DNA of 64,000 nucleotides from Epiperipatus broadwayi (lineage: Eukaryota; Onychophora; Udeonychophora; Euonychophora; Peripatidae), in NCBI GenBank assembly GCA_028023455.1, contig JAQFVV010006627.1, forward strand, positions 1 to 64,000. The letters run 5' to 3'. The position numbers were made by a program, and so were the translations under genes. Shown here one piece after another: positions 23,795-34,529 of the stretch. Below the pieces are notes generated by a model. The model ran no database searches, was not told the origin of the DNA, and saw nothing but the letters and a program-made list of their open reading frames with translations. Numbering within the stretch: position 1 is the first letter of the stretch; each line of letters begins with the position of its first letter.

Positions 23795-24186
23795 TTGTGG
23801 AGGGGTTCCTGACAGAGATATTTTAAGTGCTGGCTCTGGCTAAGCATTTATCATAAAGCTTGTAGAGGAATTGGCAATCCTCACTGTTTATAACTTACAA
23901 GCTTAAGAGATAGGGTCATGTGATCTATGAATTGATCTATGACTTTTATTTTGACTATTTATAGTCTCTGCCAAAAAGTCTTATGCAATTTTATATTGCT
24001 ATGACTACTACTATATGGCATGGCTGAAGATCTATCAGCCCCATATAGCTATTTGAGTTGGATAGCTGGGTTTGAAGACATGTACATGTCTGAAAATTTC
24101 AGATTTTCCACTCAATAGATAACTTTTAGCTAAGTGCTCAGTTTTGGGTTGGTATTTTTAGATCTAGTGTCTGAACCTACCTTGAC

Positions 24187-24229
24187 ACCTCTCTGAGGAG
24201 TGCCAAAGCATGAAACCATGGTCAGGGGT
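24187..24229 (+). ncRNA. Hammerhead ribozyme A-3 (core intact)
   Basis: CTGAGGA is at 24193-24199 and GAAA at 24212-24215. Stem II ends in a G-U pair (GTGC/GCAT). GUC predicts cutting between 24223 and 24224. Together with A-2 it delimits a 435-nt monomer. Confidence 0.87.
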
Positions 24230-24404
24230 TTGGGGAGGGGTTCCTGACAGAGATATTTTAAGTGCTGGCTCTGGCTAAGCATTTATCATAAAGCTTGTAG
24301 AGGAATTGGCAATCCTCACTGTTTATAACTTACAAGCTTAAGAGATAGGGTCATGTGATCTATGAATTGATCTATGACTTTTATTTTGACTATTAACTTG
24401 TAAT

Positions 24405-25018
24405 ATTTGTGCTATATTAGTTGAGTTGATTTTGTGCTTTAAACTTATGCTTTAAAGTAAATGCTGATTTTTATACAAAGTCAAAATATTAAAAATACTT
24501 AATTGCTTAAACCAAGACTGCTATTTTTCATTTCCTATTATTTAAATATTTTTGAATTAATACTTGAAAATAAATAATCAAATGTCATTGTTGCTATGAA
24601 ATTCATAAGAACTTTAGGAGATGGAAATGCGAGAGCTTAAAATCTGAAATCCTAAATAGTAGCAGATGAAAAATAAAAGTGTTATAGTTATTAATAGCAC
24701 AGACTCATTGATGAACCAAAAACCCAACAGATGTTCCACTGAATGCATATAAAAGAAATTAAAATTATATTATTTCCTTTTAACACATTATTTTTCTAAT
24801 GACTGCCTTTTGAAAAGGTATTCTGCTCCTAAAATACATTCAAGATTTAAATAATAAGTATTTTTAAAATTTTAATTTCATACAAGAAGAATTTATATTA
24901 ATTCACAAAATTCGTACAGTATAATTATAGAATGTAATTTATATAATATGAGCTGAGTTCAAATTTACGTAATTATTTGGATTTGATTTGTAACAAATAG
25001 CTCAACAACAGATTCGAT
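24405..25018. other. AT-rich stretch with no gene seen
   Basis: No reading frame or repeat recognised between the family A array and the LINE target duplication. Confidence 0.6.
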
Positions 25019-25034
25019 AATAGTGAAACTTTTT

Positions 25035-25913
25035 CTTTTTTCTCAGTGATGAGATGTTTATTCATCAATAAAAAAACAGATACAGTGAAACAAATGAAAT
25101 TTCAGGAAAACAAAATGGTAAGAGGGGAGGATACATGTAAAAGGAATGGGAAGTGGAGAGAGGAAATGGTGTGTAGTTCAGGCTGCTTAGAAGAGCATGT
25201 CTTTGTGATTGAGTCCTATGGCAGAGGCTGAGAGGATGGGAGTTGGAGGATTGCCCAAGTGTCTGTGAGAAGTGGAGGTGGGGCTAGTTTGGTGTCTTGG
25301 GTTTTGAGAGTGCGAATTAGGTTCAAGAGCTTTTGATTTACTGAATGTACTCTCTGGTCAAGGATGATGGCATTTTGGAGCAGCCAGAGAGCATAGATGA
25401 GAAAAATTGACAGTCTAATAACTGCAAAGACCCCTGTTTCTATGAATTCTTGGAGGTTGAAGATGGTATTTCTGTGTGAGGAAAGGTAGGAGTGGATGAC
25501 ATTTCTCATGCCAAGCAGAAAAGGACATTTAAGTAGGAAGTGCTGGATGGTTCCATTGTCACTTTTACAGAGCTGGCATATGGGAGAGATCTTGGTGAAA
25601 CCCCTACGGTTCACCAAAAATTGATTCGAGGGGAGTGAAGATTTATTTTGAGGAGAAAATCAAAGAATTTTGCTTCAAGGGACTACCTTTTGAATTTGCA
25701 GATTAGTTGGGCATTGGTAAGTCCGAGGAAGGTAGGAGACATAATGGAGAAGTATGCGGTCTGGTTGAAAACCTCCCAGTACTTTAGTTTGCTGTTGATG
25801 GGTAGTATAGCAAAGGCAGCCTTTTGTAGGATGTTGGCAATGAGTGAGGTCCATGACCTAGGCCTGCCATTGGAAGGAGGAGTGTCAATGGGTGTGATAA
25901 TGATATGCACAAG
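25035..25913 (-). pseudogene. 5'-truncated LINE with target-site duplication
   Basis: Minus-strand frames encode the C-terminal region of a LINE polyprotein. 26021-25683 contains RPRSWTSLIANILQ and LKYWEVFNQTAYFS; 25617-25216 contains CQLCKSDNGTIQHFLLKCPF, a C-x2-C-x8-H-x4-C zinc-ribbon as found downstream of LINE RT domains. The insertion is bounded by a perfect 16-bp direct repeat, AATAGTGAAACTTTTT (25019-25034 and 25914-25929). Its 3' end (low coordinates) is A-rich on the minus strand. Length 879 bp: a classic 5'-truncated retrotransposition. It differs from both the RTE and the 44-45 kb LINE. Clade uncertain. Confidence 0.75.
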
Positions 25914-26026
25914 AATAGTGAAACTTTTTGTTTTTAATATTATTAATTGTATTATTAGAAAGTTTAAACTATAAATAAATTTATTTATTATAAACTTAGA
26001 GTATTTTTTCTTTAGAAACAACCAGT

Positions 26027-26074
26027 ACTTTGATATAATAAACTCAAATACTTTGATATAATAAACTCAAATAA
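26027..26074. repeat. Short tandem duplication
   Basis: TACTTTGATATAATAAACTCAAA occurs twice in direct tandem. Confidence 0.9.
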
Positions 26075-26635
26075 GATAAAATAAATGTTGAAACTGATGT
26101 AACACTTCATTCACAATTAAACATTTTGAATATAAAAATAATCCAAGTGTTATAAAAACTGAGATTCAAATTTAAAATAAAAGTCGAGTTCAATTTTAAA
26201 TTGAGCACAGTTGCATGATTTTCAAAATAAAATGAGTTTAAAACTTATTACAATATAATGTCTTTTCATATTTTGCCTTGAGTCTTGATATAACTTTATA
26301 TACAACACTGCAACAAATTTTACACTTTATATCAGGATTTATTTATATATTTTTCTTACATTGTGATTGTCTTGCAGTCTTCTTTGAGACTATAAATTAT
26401 AATATTTTTATAAGAAAATAGTTTTGTAATAAAATATTTTTAATATATATGTTTCAATTTAGTGACATATATATATATAAATGTATGCACACATATATAA
26501 ACAAATATACATATGTATATGTGCGCAAATAGATGTATTTAAAATATACCTGGTTTGTCGAAAAAAAGATAAAATAGGACAACAATAGTGGATTGAATTT
26601 AAAAAAATTTACAACGTTAAACAAAATTATAGAAT

Positions 26636-26797
26636 TAATTTGATTGGCTATCTTAATATAAGCTGAACATTGATTGTATCTATGTGTGGAGATGATAATC
26701 TGGACCAACTGATGAGTGCTGGTTTAGCACGAAATACGGTTATTGGTGATCATTAATCTTTTCGACATGTGTATGATCAAGTGTGTCAGCCGTATGA
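26636..26797 (+). mobile_element. Hammerhead repeat family C, 5'- and 3'-truncated
   Basis: The plus strand matches family C from GATTGGCTATCTTAATATA through the ribozyme to GTATGAGATAG, where family B sequence begins abruptly. The family C continuation is absent on the far side of family B, so this is a junction of two elements rather than a simple nested insertion. Confidence 0.75.
26704..26747 (+). ncRNA. Hammerhead ribozyme C-26.7 (core intact, stem III eroded)
   Basis: CTGATGA (26709-26715), a perfect 5-bp stem II (GTGCT/AGCAC) and GAAA (26731-26734) are intact. Stem I ACCAA/TTGGT is intact. Two substitutions in the palindrome (TACGGTTA) break stem III and change the triplet to UUA. Confidence 0.8.
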
Positions 26798-26973
26798 GAT
26801 AGTTAAACCACCAAACATCACATGATCACCATCTCTTATACTAGCACATAATTGTTATTAAACAAAGGCAAAACTCTCTCCATACAGTAGTGCCACCCTG
26901 TGCTAACCAGATAATCAATGGATGCCTGAAGGCTTGTGCATAAAATCCCTATCTAGTGCCTACTCATCCAATA

Positions 26974-27015
26974 CCCCCAGACTAGTTTCTGGCTTGTGGC
27001 CTTTGTCAGTGAGGA
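26974..27015 (-). ncRNA. Hammerhead ribozyme B-1 (G8 mutated)
   Basis: On the minus strand the core reads CTGACAA (27003-27009), so the essential G8 is A. GAAA (26986-26989) is intact. Stem II keeps GGC/GCC next to an A-A mismatch. Stem III lies in the palindrome ACTAGT, with a GUC triplet at 26982-26980. Stem I TCCTCA/TGGGGG holds. Predicted inactive. Confidence 0.75.
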
Positions 27016-27429
27016 GCCTTGGATCTGAGAGCACTGCACCTAGATCTTAGGATCTAATGCAACCCTCCAGCAGTCACCTTTTACCTCTACTTAACTACAA
27101 AACCATGAAAATGAAATTGAAAACAATAATATTTTCAATCTAAGCTCAATAGCTTATATAGTAATATGGATCTGAACTCAGTTCAGCACCCATACATTTT
27201 GGTGTCTTTGCCTCTTTAACAACCATAGCCACCACTATCCTATTAAGCAGGATTGGTGTTAAACCACCAAACATCACATAATCACCATCTCTTATACTAG
27301 CACATAATTGTTATTAAACAAGGCAAAACTCTCTCCATACAGTAGTGCCACCCTGTGCTAACCAGAGTAATCAATGGATGCTAGAAGGTTTGTGCATAAA
27401 ATCCCTATCTAGTGCCTACTCAGCCAATA

Positions 27430-27471
27430 TCCCCAGACTAGTTTCTGGCTTGTGGCTTTCATCAGTGAGGA
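27430..27471 (-). ncRNA. Hammerhead ribozyme B-2 (core intact, stem II weak)
   Basis: CTGATGA (27459-27465), GAAA (27442-27445) and the GUC triplet are intact, predicting cutting between 27436 and 27435. Stem I TCCTCA/TGGGGA has 6 pairs including a U-G. Stem III is A-U plus C-G inside ACTAGT. Stem II has only two solid pairs (GC/GC), with an A-C where B-1 has G-C, and an A-A closing mismatch. The sister copy B-1 shows the better stem II. Confidence 0.75.
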
Positions 27472-27754
27472 GCCTTGGATCTGAGAGCACTGCACCTAGA
27501 TCTTAGGATCTAATGCAACCCTCCAACAGCCACCTTTTATCTGTACTTAACTACAAAACTATGAGAATGAAATTGAAAACACAATAATATTTCCAATCTA
27601 AGCTCAATAGCTTATATAGTCATATAGGTCTGAACTCAGTTCAGCACCCATATATTTTGGTGTCTTTGGCTCTTTAACAACCATAGCCACCACTATCCTA
27701 TTAGGCAGGATTGGTGTTGATAGTGATCATGTGATGTTTGGTGGTTTAACTATC

Positions 27755-28010
27755 ACACATACCACAAGACAGTTCCCTGCACTCTTGTGCTTACTCACAA
27801 TCACTCCAGCAGACAAACCCCCTCCATCATCTGAATATATAACATTCCTCACATGGTCTGTCCTGAGCATATCTAGTCAAATATATATTCAATCTACAAA
27901 CAAATACACATACTGGAAAACCCATAACTTATTATACCCAGATGCTACTGCAGGAACATTCATACCAATGCTAAAAAGCACGAAGTGTTAACTGCTCAGT
28001 CAAAGGATTT
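27755..28010. other. Unclassified less AT-rich segment beside family B
   Basis: About 250 bp richer in GC than the surroundings, containing CACAAGACAGTTCCCTGCAC and GACAAACCCCCTCCATCATC. An open frame crosses it (27731-27991) but matches no family I know and begins inside family B. Probably a fragment of an unidentified repeat. Confidence 0.4.
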
Positions 28011-28855
28011 GAATAAAAGAGTGCCAGAACCAAATCCCATGCAAACATCTTGGTTTCTTACAATTAAAATTATTTTGATGTCAGAACCTAAGCAATAGAG
28101 GCTTATAAGGAAATGAAATCAAATAAATAAGATTAAACAAGTATTTAGACAAAATTGGATCAGATTATGATATTAAATATAATTTGCTACAACAATAAGA
28201 TAAAAAATATACACGTTTTAAAATTGATTATCTCTGAAAAAGAAAAGAATAAAATTTACTATTGATCAAAAGGATCTTATTGATGAAAAAAAAAATTGAA
28301 TGACATTTCTTTATCTTTTCAAAAAAGTATAATTAATATGGGAGGATTATGTTTGAACCCCCTTTTCAAAATCATAAATAATAAAGCATGACAACTATCA
28401 TTGCAATAAAATAATTTCTTTCACACTTTTCAAACTCAAGCTCAAACAAATATTTTGCAACTTTCAAATATATTACAATGTTAGTGAAAATGTGTGTGCA
28501 TGCATAAGAATATTCACAAATTTATGTATATATTTTTGGATATAGTAATAGTAAATAAAGATGTCTAATATTTAAATATAGTTTGTATCTCAAGCATGCT
28601 GGTTATTATGGTTAACTAATATAAGTAGACATTTATATTTAACAATATGCTGGATTTGACCAATTGCCTTGCCATCACAACAAAGAACATATTAAGTAAT
28701 AAATTTCAAACACAAAAAGCTCATTCTGAGTAGTTCAAATATACAATAATTCAAATATCAAGGGAATACAGAAAATATACATTATTCTAAATGCTACTAA
28801 AATTCGTAAAATATTAGCAAAGATGAACAGATGCATAACAAGCTCTGACCTAACT
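28011..28855. other. AT-rich stretch with no gene seen
   Basis: No supportable gene or repeat boundary. Confidence 0.55.
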
Positions 28856-29234
28856 ATAAAAACAAATAACCATGACAATATATTGAAATGAGCAAACAGT
28901 TTAAACTTCGTGACTAATTGTTCTAAAATGCAATATATAAAATGCGCTAACATGCACAAGCACACAAAGCTGATGACAAATAAAGAAATGTATACACCTG
29001 GGTCTCATTTTATGCGGATTATTTTAATGCGATTTTGAAGTTATGTGATACATGTTTCTTTTTAATATTTTTCACATTTCACTATATTTATTAGATATCA
29101 AGAAATTTAAATTATTAATAACTTAATTTGACTTGAAATATATTTCTTTCTTCAAAAATATAACATTACATTAACAGCTAACGTGAATATGGCCTGAAGC
29201 TATATTTAGAATAAATAACTTACTGAAACACACA

Positions 29235-29566
29235 GACTTATTATATATACCTGTCTATATATGTAATATATAGGGTATATGAGCACAGACTTTACCACTC
29301 TCCACACTATCTCATAACACAGATACACTTGAACACATATATGTTGAAAAGATAAATAATCACCAATATAGTATTTCATGCTAAACCAGCAATCATCAGT
29401 TGGTCAAGATTACCATCTCTACACATATATGCTATAAGTGCTCAGATATATATTAAGATAGCCAATCCTCATACTATAATGGACAGGCTCCAATATACTC
29501 CACACTCCAACTCTTCAACCGTCCATCCAATTGAAAATCTGATGATGAAATGCTCAAAGGCCTATA
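29235..29566 (-). mobile_element. Hammerhead repeat family C (C2) inside the Tigger-like element
   Basis: The minus strand matches the 4.1-kb and 18-kb copies from TTTGAGCATTTCATCATCAG to CCCTATATATTACATATA. It is 5'-truncated relative to the full unit. Confidence 0.8.
29362..29404 (-). ncRNA. Hammerhead ribozyme C-29.4 (core intact)
   Basis: CTGATGA (29393-29399), GAAA (29374-29377) and stem I ACCAA/TTGGT are intact. Stem II has four pairs plus a T-T mismatch. One base of the stem III palindrome is deleted (ATACTAT), leaving a 1-nt loop. The AUA triplet is kept. Possibly active only as a dimer. Confidence 0.75.
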
Positions 29567-29864
29567 CTAATGAGTAAATAATAATAATAGATTTCTACTT
29601 ACATATAAAAATATCGCAATAAATATTCAAAAATTTTAAACTTTTAAAATGTATTTTGTTAAGTATAACAGAAATAAATAATATAGATTTTTAAAATAAA
29701 TAACGAAGATTTTATTGATTTTTATAAACTGAAAATAATATTTTTAATGATAATGTATAATCTTTTTGTTTTGATTGCAATCTCATTTTTTAAATATAGA
29801 AACAAAATGTGAACATTTAAAATTTATTTCAGTAGTAAAAATCAGTTGTCAACAGAAAACCATT

Positions 29865-30050
29865 AACACAGCACAAGACTGAAATTGGCACTAGTTGTGT
29901 AAATGGGATGGAGCAGAAAATGGTAAAAATTAGAGTGGCAAATGGAAAATAAAGTGGCTAACAAGTTTCTCTGGGCATAATTGCTGAAAGATTCTTGACT
30001 TTGTTCAAGAAGAAGCTACAACACATCACATCAATGAATCTGATTTCTTA
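29865..30050 (+). mobile_element. 3' end fragment of the 44-45 kb LINE family
   Basis: The plus strand matches the minus-strand 3' region of the LINE at 43985-45355. Shared landmarks are AAATGGGATGGA, AAAGTGGCTAACA, GTTTCTCTGGGCATA (there GTTTCTCTAAGCATA) and CACATCACATCA. Non-coding 3' UTR only. Confidence 0.7.
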
Positions 30051-30534
30051 CCAGTTTGCAAACAAACCGCACATTCGAAAATAACGATAGTGATTAAAAT
30101 ACGTATGAAAAAAATGTCAAATTAAATATTGTAGTTAATAAAAAAAAAGTAAAAAAAGTTTATCTTGTACCAATTTTTTTCAAATATTTGATATTTTTTA
30201 TTAGTCATACTTTATTTCCTTATTTTTTTTTAATGTGAATTTTAAAGTAATTTTTCTTTGTTGCTTTGCTTTTATGCGAATTCTGAAAATTACAGACACT
30301 ATCCACCATTTTTCAAGGTAAGTTAAATCTATTTTTGTACAATTTTTTTAATGCGGGTTTTCTGCGGAACCTATCTACCACATAAAATGAGACCCAGGTG
30401 TATATTAAAATAAAATATATATTAAAATAAAATAAATATATATACATTTCTTTACTTGTCATCAGCTTTGTGTACTTGTGTGTGTTAGTGCATTTTATGC
30501 ATTGCATTTTATGACAATATATTGAGTAATAATA

Positions 30535-33350
30535 CACATCCCCATAAATAATGAAGCAAGTATCTATATTTCACATATATGAAGATTCACATTATAAGAA
30601 CTACTTCTATAAAGGATATATCATACTATACTTCTTAAGACAAATACTTTATATAGCAAATATTAGCACAATGCAAATAACTTTTAGCAATACATACATC
30701 ATCCAAATGCATACATACTTGAAAACACTTAGTTTTCCCACATGTCTAAATTTAATACTGTTTTTAAAATGTTCTTTTAATTAAAAAATTTAGATATATT
30801 TCACGTTTAAGATTTTACTTACATACACTGAGGATACACTCAAAAGTACTTCATTTTTTTATAGTTTGATTTTCCAACTTAAAAAAAGGAAATAAATAGC
30901 TAATCTATTTACATTTTAAGTCAATGGAATCTTAATAAAGTAATAATTAAAAATATATGGTTATCTATGGGTTTTTAGCAAGCATAAAAACTATGAATAA
31001 TAAATTCTTTTTTTCTCTCTTGTATTAATATAGTTCACTTGATTAATTCATAAGCATTTATACATTTATATAGAGAATCAGAGATTTACAGATAAATAAA
31101 TAATAATTTATGCAAGACTAATAATGTAACTTATACATACAACAGCAATTAATTAATTATTGAAGGTCATTCCGTTAATTCTGATAAAAATAATATTATG
31201 TTTAATAAAGACTGTGAAGTATAATTAACATGCAAATTTCAAACATTGGTAACCAAACAAATAGTTATATGATAATTAATCATTCTAAACAAAAATAATG
31301 AATGATAAATAGCAACACGTAGACACACGATATTAATGATAACATAAATTAATTAAAATGATTAATATTATCACTTTCATTCCTTCATTCTGAATTAATT
31401 TTAATATTTAGGAAGGAGACATATGTGTAAGGGTTTATAGAGAACTGCATATGTCTTGACTTAAAAAGTAAACAGATATAAAATGGAGCTTAAAGATTAG
31501 AATAAATGTGGTAAATTTTAATAATTTATAATATTCACTATGTATATTTAATTTTGAATTCCACGCAAGGTAAATAACACTAACATGAAGTGTGTAATGA
31601 TATGTAGCACATTCAAACTCAATATAAAATAGAAACATGATGAGCAAATATAAATTTTCTTATTCGTTAATGGATTACTGCTAAAATACAATGTAAATAG
31701 TGAAACAAACATGGCAGCTTCAATAATTGGTAATGCAAATAAATTTAATAATAAAATAGATTGATACAAAAAAAATACTGCAAATAGAGACATTTAATCT
31801 CTCCAAAGACTTCTGCTAATTATTAAAACATGAATTAAATATGATGGATTAATTTATTTCTAGTACACAAAAATACTGCAACAAAACACCATGATAGAAA
31901 ATGAATATAGTGATTGTAAATGTTTGCAATAAAAAATATATGAACATTTAGCTTCTAAATAATTTGATGATGAGTAAATTATTAAATACAATGCAAAATA
32001 AATTCTACAATTTATAGTAGAATGATTCTTACTTGTATATCTATTTTAATCCTAAAATTCTATTGTAAATAATTTTAATAATATAAAGTAGAAAAGAAAC
32101 AAAATGACAGGTCAATGATTGGACAAGATATATATGAATATGCAGAGAGAGAATAAAATGGTCTGAATAATTTGGGAAATAAAATGCAACAAAATTAAAT
32201 GTCTATTTTCTAAATTTTATATGAAAAATGAAGCAAAACATTAGTATATAACCTATGCCTATGTCAAATATTAAAACTGGTGATAAACAATCGTTAAAAA
32301 CATAATTGAGTGAAAAAAATGAACATGGCAAAATTATTAACTTGGAAAACTTAAAAATTGAATGATAAAATATAGAAATAGGCAAGCAAAATGATAAACT
32401 TAATTTCAGTAGAATAAAGAAGATATAAAATAAATGAATTCCAGACTATATTTTCCAACAAATTTTCCTCCATTTCTTTTCATGAAAATACTTATCAGAG
32501 TGTAGCACAATATTGAGGGGTATTGGAAATTCTAGAAAATCATTTTACACATTTCAGAATATTAACATTTCCTTACAGGTAACTTTTTCTTTAAAAAAAA
32601 TACTATAAAGTTTGCAAAAAATTAGTGACAGTATAATAGAATGATGACTAATAATGAAGGTAATTGTAGTAATAATAAATTGTTCATAATTTTGCAGCAC
32701 TTATATAATTTGTAATAAGAAAATATAACTGAACAAAATAAAAAAAGCAGCATGTAAAAAAGAAGAGATCTACCTCAGAGTTTTATGAGAATTTATTCAC
32801 AAATTCTATACAAGGAAAAAAAACACAAAATAAAACCTAAAAACAGCTTCAAAATATTTATAAAAATTTAATTTCTATTAACTTCCTATTTTAAATTCTA
32901 CTAGTTCAGAAAGTCTTAAAATTAATGTGAAAATTTCTGCTTCATTACTAATGTATATTCTATGTGTGAATGTTTGCAAATGTTAAACAAATATAGTGAG
33001 CAAAGTGTATGTAAGAATTAATGTGGTTGGATAGATATATTGTGAGGTTTAGCTTTTTTTATAATTTAGATATTTAGTTCTGGGTTTTAATCCATCACTG
33101 AATTAACAGGATTTAAAGAGAAGAAAAAAAAATTTTGAATTTATGAACGTAATAGAAATATTTCTTTATATATATAGACTTCTCCATTCTCACAACATAT
33201 ATAAAGTGTGAACTAAGTAATTAAATATATATTTTTAACTAATATTTTTAGATTATGGATAACTTAAAATTGGATATAGAAATCACAGATAAGGGGAAAT
33301 GACTGTATGCAATTTGTATGTTTGTGCAAACAATGAATTAAAAATACCAC
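30535..33350. other. AT-rich stretch with no gene seen
   Basis: Long AT-rich, probably intronic DNA upstream of the exon at 33.4 kb on the plus axis. No frame on either strand resembles a known protein. Confidence 0.5.
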
Positions 33351-33354
33351 TTAC

Positions 33355-33423
33355 TAATAAATAAGCAGCGATTGCTACATCTTCATATACAAATTTAAGT
33401 GGATCAGTTTGTTCTGGCCAATT
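33355..33423 (-). CDS. Single host exon, Trm44 (tRNA Um44 methyltransferase)-like
   Basis: On the minus strand a 69-bp block is bounded by a textbook acceptor (T-rich tract, then TATTGCAG) and donor (GTAAGTGG). It is open in one phase (23 codons, phase 0 at both ends), encodes NWPEQTDPLKF followed by VYEDVAIAAYLL, and is less AT-rich at codon positions 1 and 2 than the flanks. The motif resembles a segment I associate with TRMT44/Trm44, the tRNA uridine-44 2'-O-methyltransferase, just before its S-adenosylmethionine-binding domain. That identification is from memory of the family and is not certain. No neighbouring exon was recognised, so introns on both sides must be large and full of mobile elements. 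Confidence 0.55.
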
Positions 33424-33540
33424 CTGCAATACAAAAAAATAATCATTTTATAAAACACACTCATACACTTACATCCAAAAATATAATTATTATATATATA
33501 TTTAAAAAACCTTCACAAACTTATGTCTCTTCTTGTATTT

Positions 33541-33855
33541 TTATATTGGACTATTTCCATCATCTAATATGTGTATAGAATGTCTTTAGAAAAATTTAAC
33601 TTTATTTAAATATTCCAAATACATTCAACTGTTAGTATATGCACAATGTTTCGAGAGGTATTATTCTCCCCTATTCTCCAGGTGTTGCTGGACTGACCAG
33701 TGACAGTACTAGCATGGGATTCGAACCTGGATCCTTAGATTCTTAATTACTGAATTTTAAAGAAATGCTCTAACCAACTGAGCCATCCTGCCAAAGTTAA
33801 ATTTTTCTAAAGACATTCAATATGCATATTAGATGATGGAAATAGTCCAATATAA
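33541..33855. repeat. SINE enclosed by 60-bp inverted arms
   Basis: 33541-33603 and 33794-33855 are inverted copies differing at a few positions (GACTATTTCCATCATCTAAT against its inverse). Between them lies the tRNA-SINE. Short TATA-like flanks are ambiguous. The SINE copy at 5.74 kb also carries part of this arm (AGTCCAATATA), so the arm is part of the SINE 3' tail, and here it recurs inverted at the SINE 5' side. Confidence 0.8.
33604..33793 (-). mobile_element. tRNA-derived SINE, best-preserved copy
   Basis: On the minus strand the tRNA-like head begins GGCAGGATGGCTCAGTTGGT, with an A box of TGGCTCAGTTGG and a perfect B box GGTTCGAATCC about 50 nt on. These are the internal RNA polymerase III promoter elements. 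The tRNA-unrelated body follows (GCTAGTACTGTCACTGG, CAACACCTGGAGAATAGGGG). No coding potential. Other copies lie at 5.74 and 6.73 kb. Movement would depend on a LINE; no matching LINE tail was identified. Confidence 0.88.
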
Positions 33856-34529
33856 TAATACAACTAGAACACCATCATCACAAACCATCAGGAAAATGTT
33901 ATTTCCCTTCTCTATTTACAGAAATGATAGGATTTTACTTTAGAAATATAAACAAATAGAATAAAAGTTATTACTGAACTATTCTGGTAATAATTTCTAC
34001 ACAGTTTAAAAGTTGAACATATTAATAGTTTAAATGTGAAAACAAAAATTATCACCTGAAAACAAAAATTATCACCCGAAAACAAAATATTAACATTAAC
34101 AAGTTGATGATGCCAATGCTCATATAAATAACATTAATAATATAATTTCAGTAGACAAGTATTAAATTACATTTCTTATTTAGATTTCATCAAAATAATG
34201 TTTAGTGCAATGGTATGATGGACTCAGAAACTAAGACTAATTGGAGATGTTCTAAACTGATTCAAAAACACAAAAATCTGAGTCAAATGAAAGAATGCTA
34301 CATTACCTAATCCATATGATTAATTCATTTTTAATACATTCAAGCATATACAGGCAATCCTACACTTATAGAAATGAAGCATTGCATAGCTCAAATTTTT
34401 ACATTTTTTGAAAATTTTATATATATATCAGAAAACGTTTATGTAAAACTTAATTTCCATAAGGTCTAATAAATAAATTAAAACCTAAAAAATAAATAAT
34501 GGTTTAAAGTCAAATAATCATCAACCATT

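Larger units (their letters stand above)
23358..24404. mobile_element. Family A hammerhead array: inverted unit plus 1.6 tandem units, with TSD
   Basis: A compound non-coding element. The left arm (23374-23720) is a unit in minus orientation. From 23728 the plus strand carries the end of one unit, a full unit between two cleavage sites (23789-24223, 435 bp), and a third partial unit to about 24388. The left arm is a near-perfect inverse of 23978-24325, so a transcript could form a hairpin of about 350 bp. The block is flanked by ACTATTAACTTGTAAT at 23358-23373 and 24389-24404 (part of it may be element 3' end). It contains three hammerhead motifs. The unit length and HHR-to-HHR tandem match the retrozyme plan, whose RNAs are cut into monomers and circularised. 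Confidence 0.88.
26798..27754 (-). mobile_element. Family B hammerhead tandem (two units, 456-bp period) with 32-bp inverted ends
   Basis: Two units of nearly the same sequence follow in direct tandem; the distance between predicted cleavage sites is 456 bp. Landmarks repeated in both are GGCACTAGATAGGGATTTTA, TCTCAGATCCAAGG and GGATAGTGGTGGCTATGG (minus strand). The outer ends, 26798-26829 and 27723-27754, are perfect 32-bp inverted copies, so a piece of unit 3' end lies inverted at the other end. No coding capacity. The tandem HHR arrangement matches family A and the retrozyme plan. Confidence 0.85.
28995..30400. mobile_element. Tigger/pogo-like DNA element, non-autonomous, with TA target duplication
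   Basis: Ends are CACCTGGGTCTCATTTTATG (28995) and its exact inverse finishing at 30400, flanked by TA on both sides. Subterminal TTTTATGCGG / TTTTAATGCG on the left and the related TTTAATGCGGGTTTTCTGCG on the right echo the style of Tigger (Tc1/mariner, pogo) termini. No transposase frame remains. Inside lie a family C ribozyme repeat (29235-29566) and a LINE 3' end (about 29865-30050), so most of the interior is acquired cargo. Assignment rests on end style and TA duplication. Confidence 0.6.
28857..30531. repeat. Outer inverted repeats around the Tigger-like element
   Basis: The segments 28857-28992 and 30425-30531 are imperfect inverted copies (ACAATATATTG; CATGCACAAGCACACAAAGC against its inverse). 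They continue the pairing beyond the transposon ends. The transposon therefore sits in, or carries, a larger palindromic structure. Confidence 0.65.

Noticed and set aside
25046-25974. Plus-strand open frames at 25046-25231 and 25648-25974
   Set aside because: They are antisense shadows of the minus-strand LINE fragment.
31435-32385. Several 60-80 codon frames rich in F, I, Y and L
   Set aside because: Composition mirrors AT-rich non-coding DNA; no domain, conserved motif or splice context.
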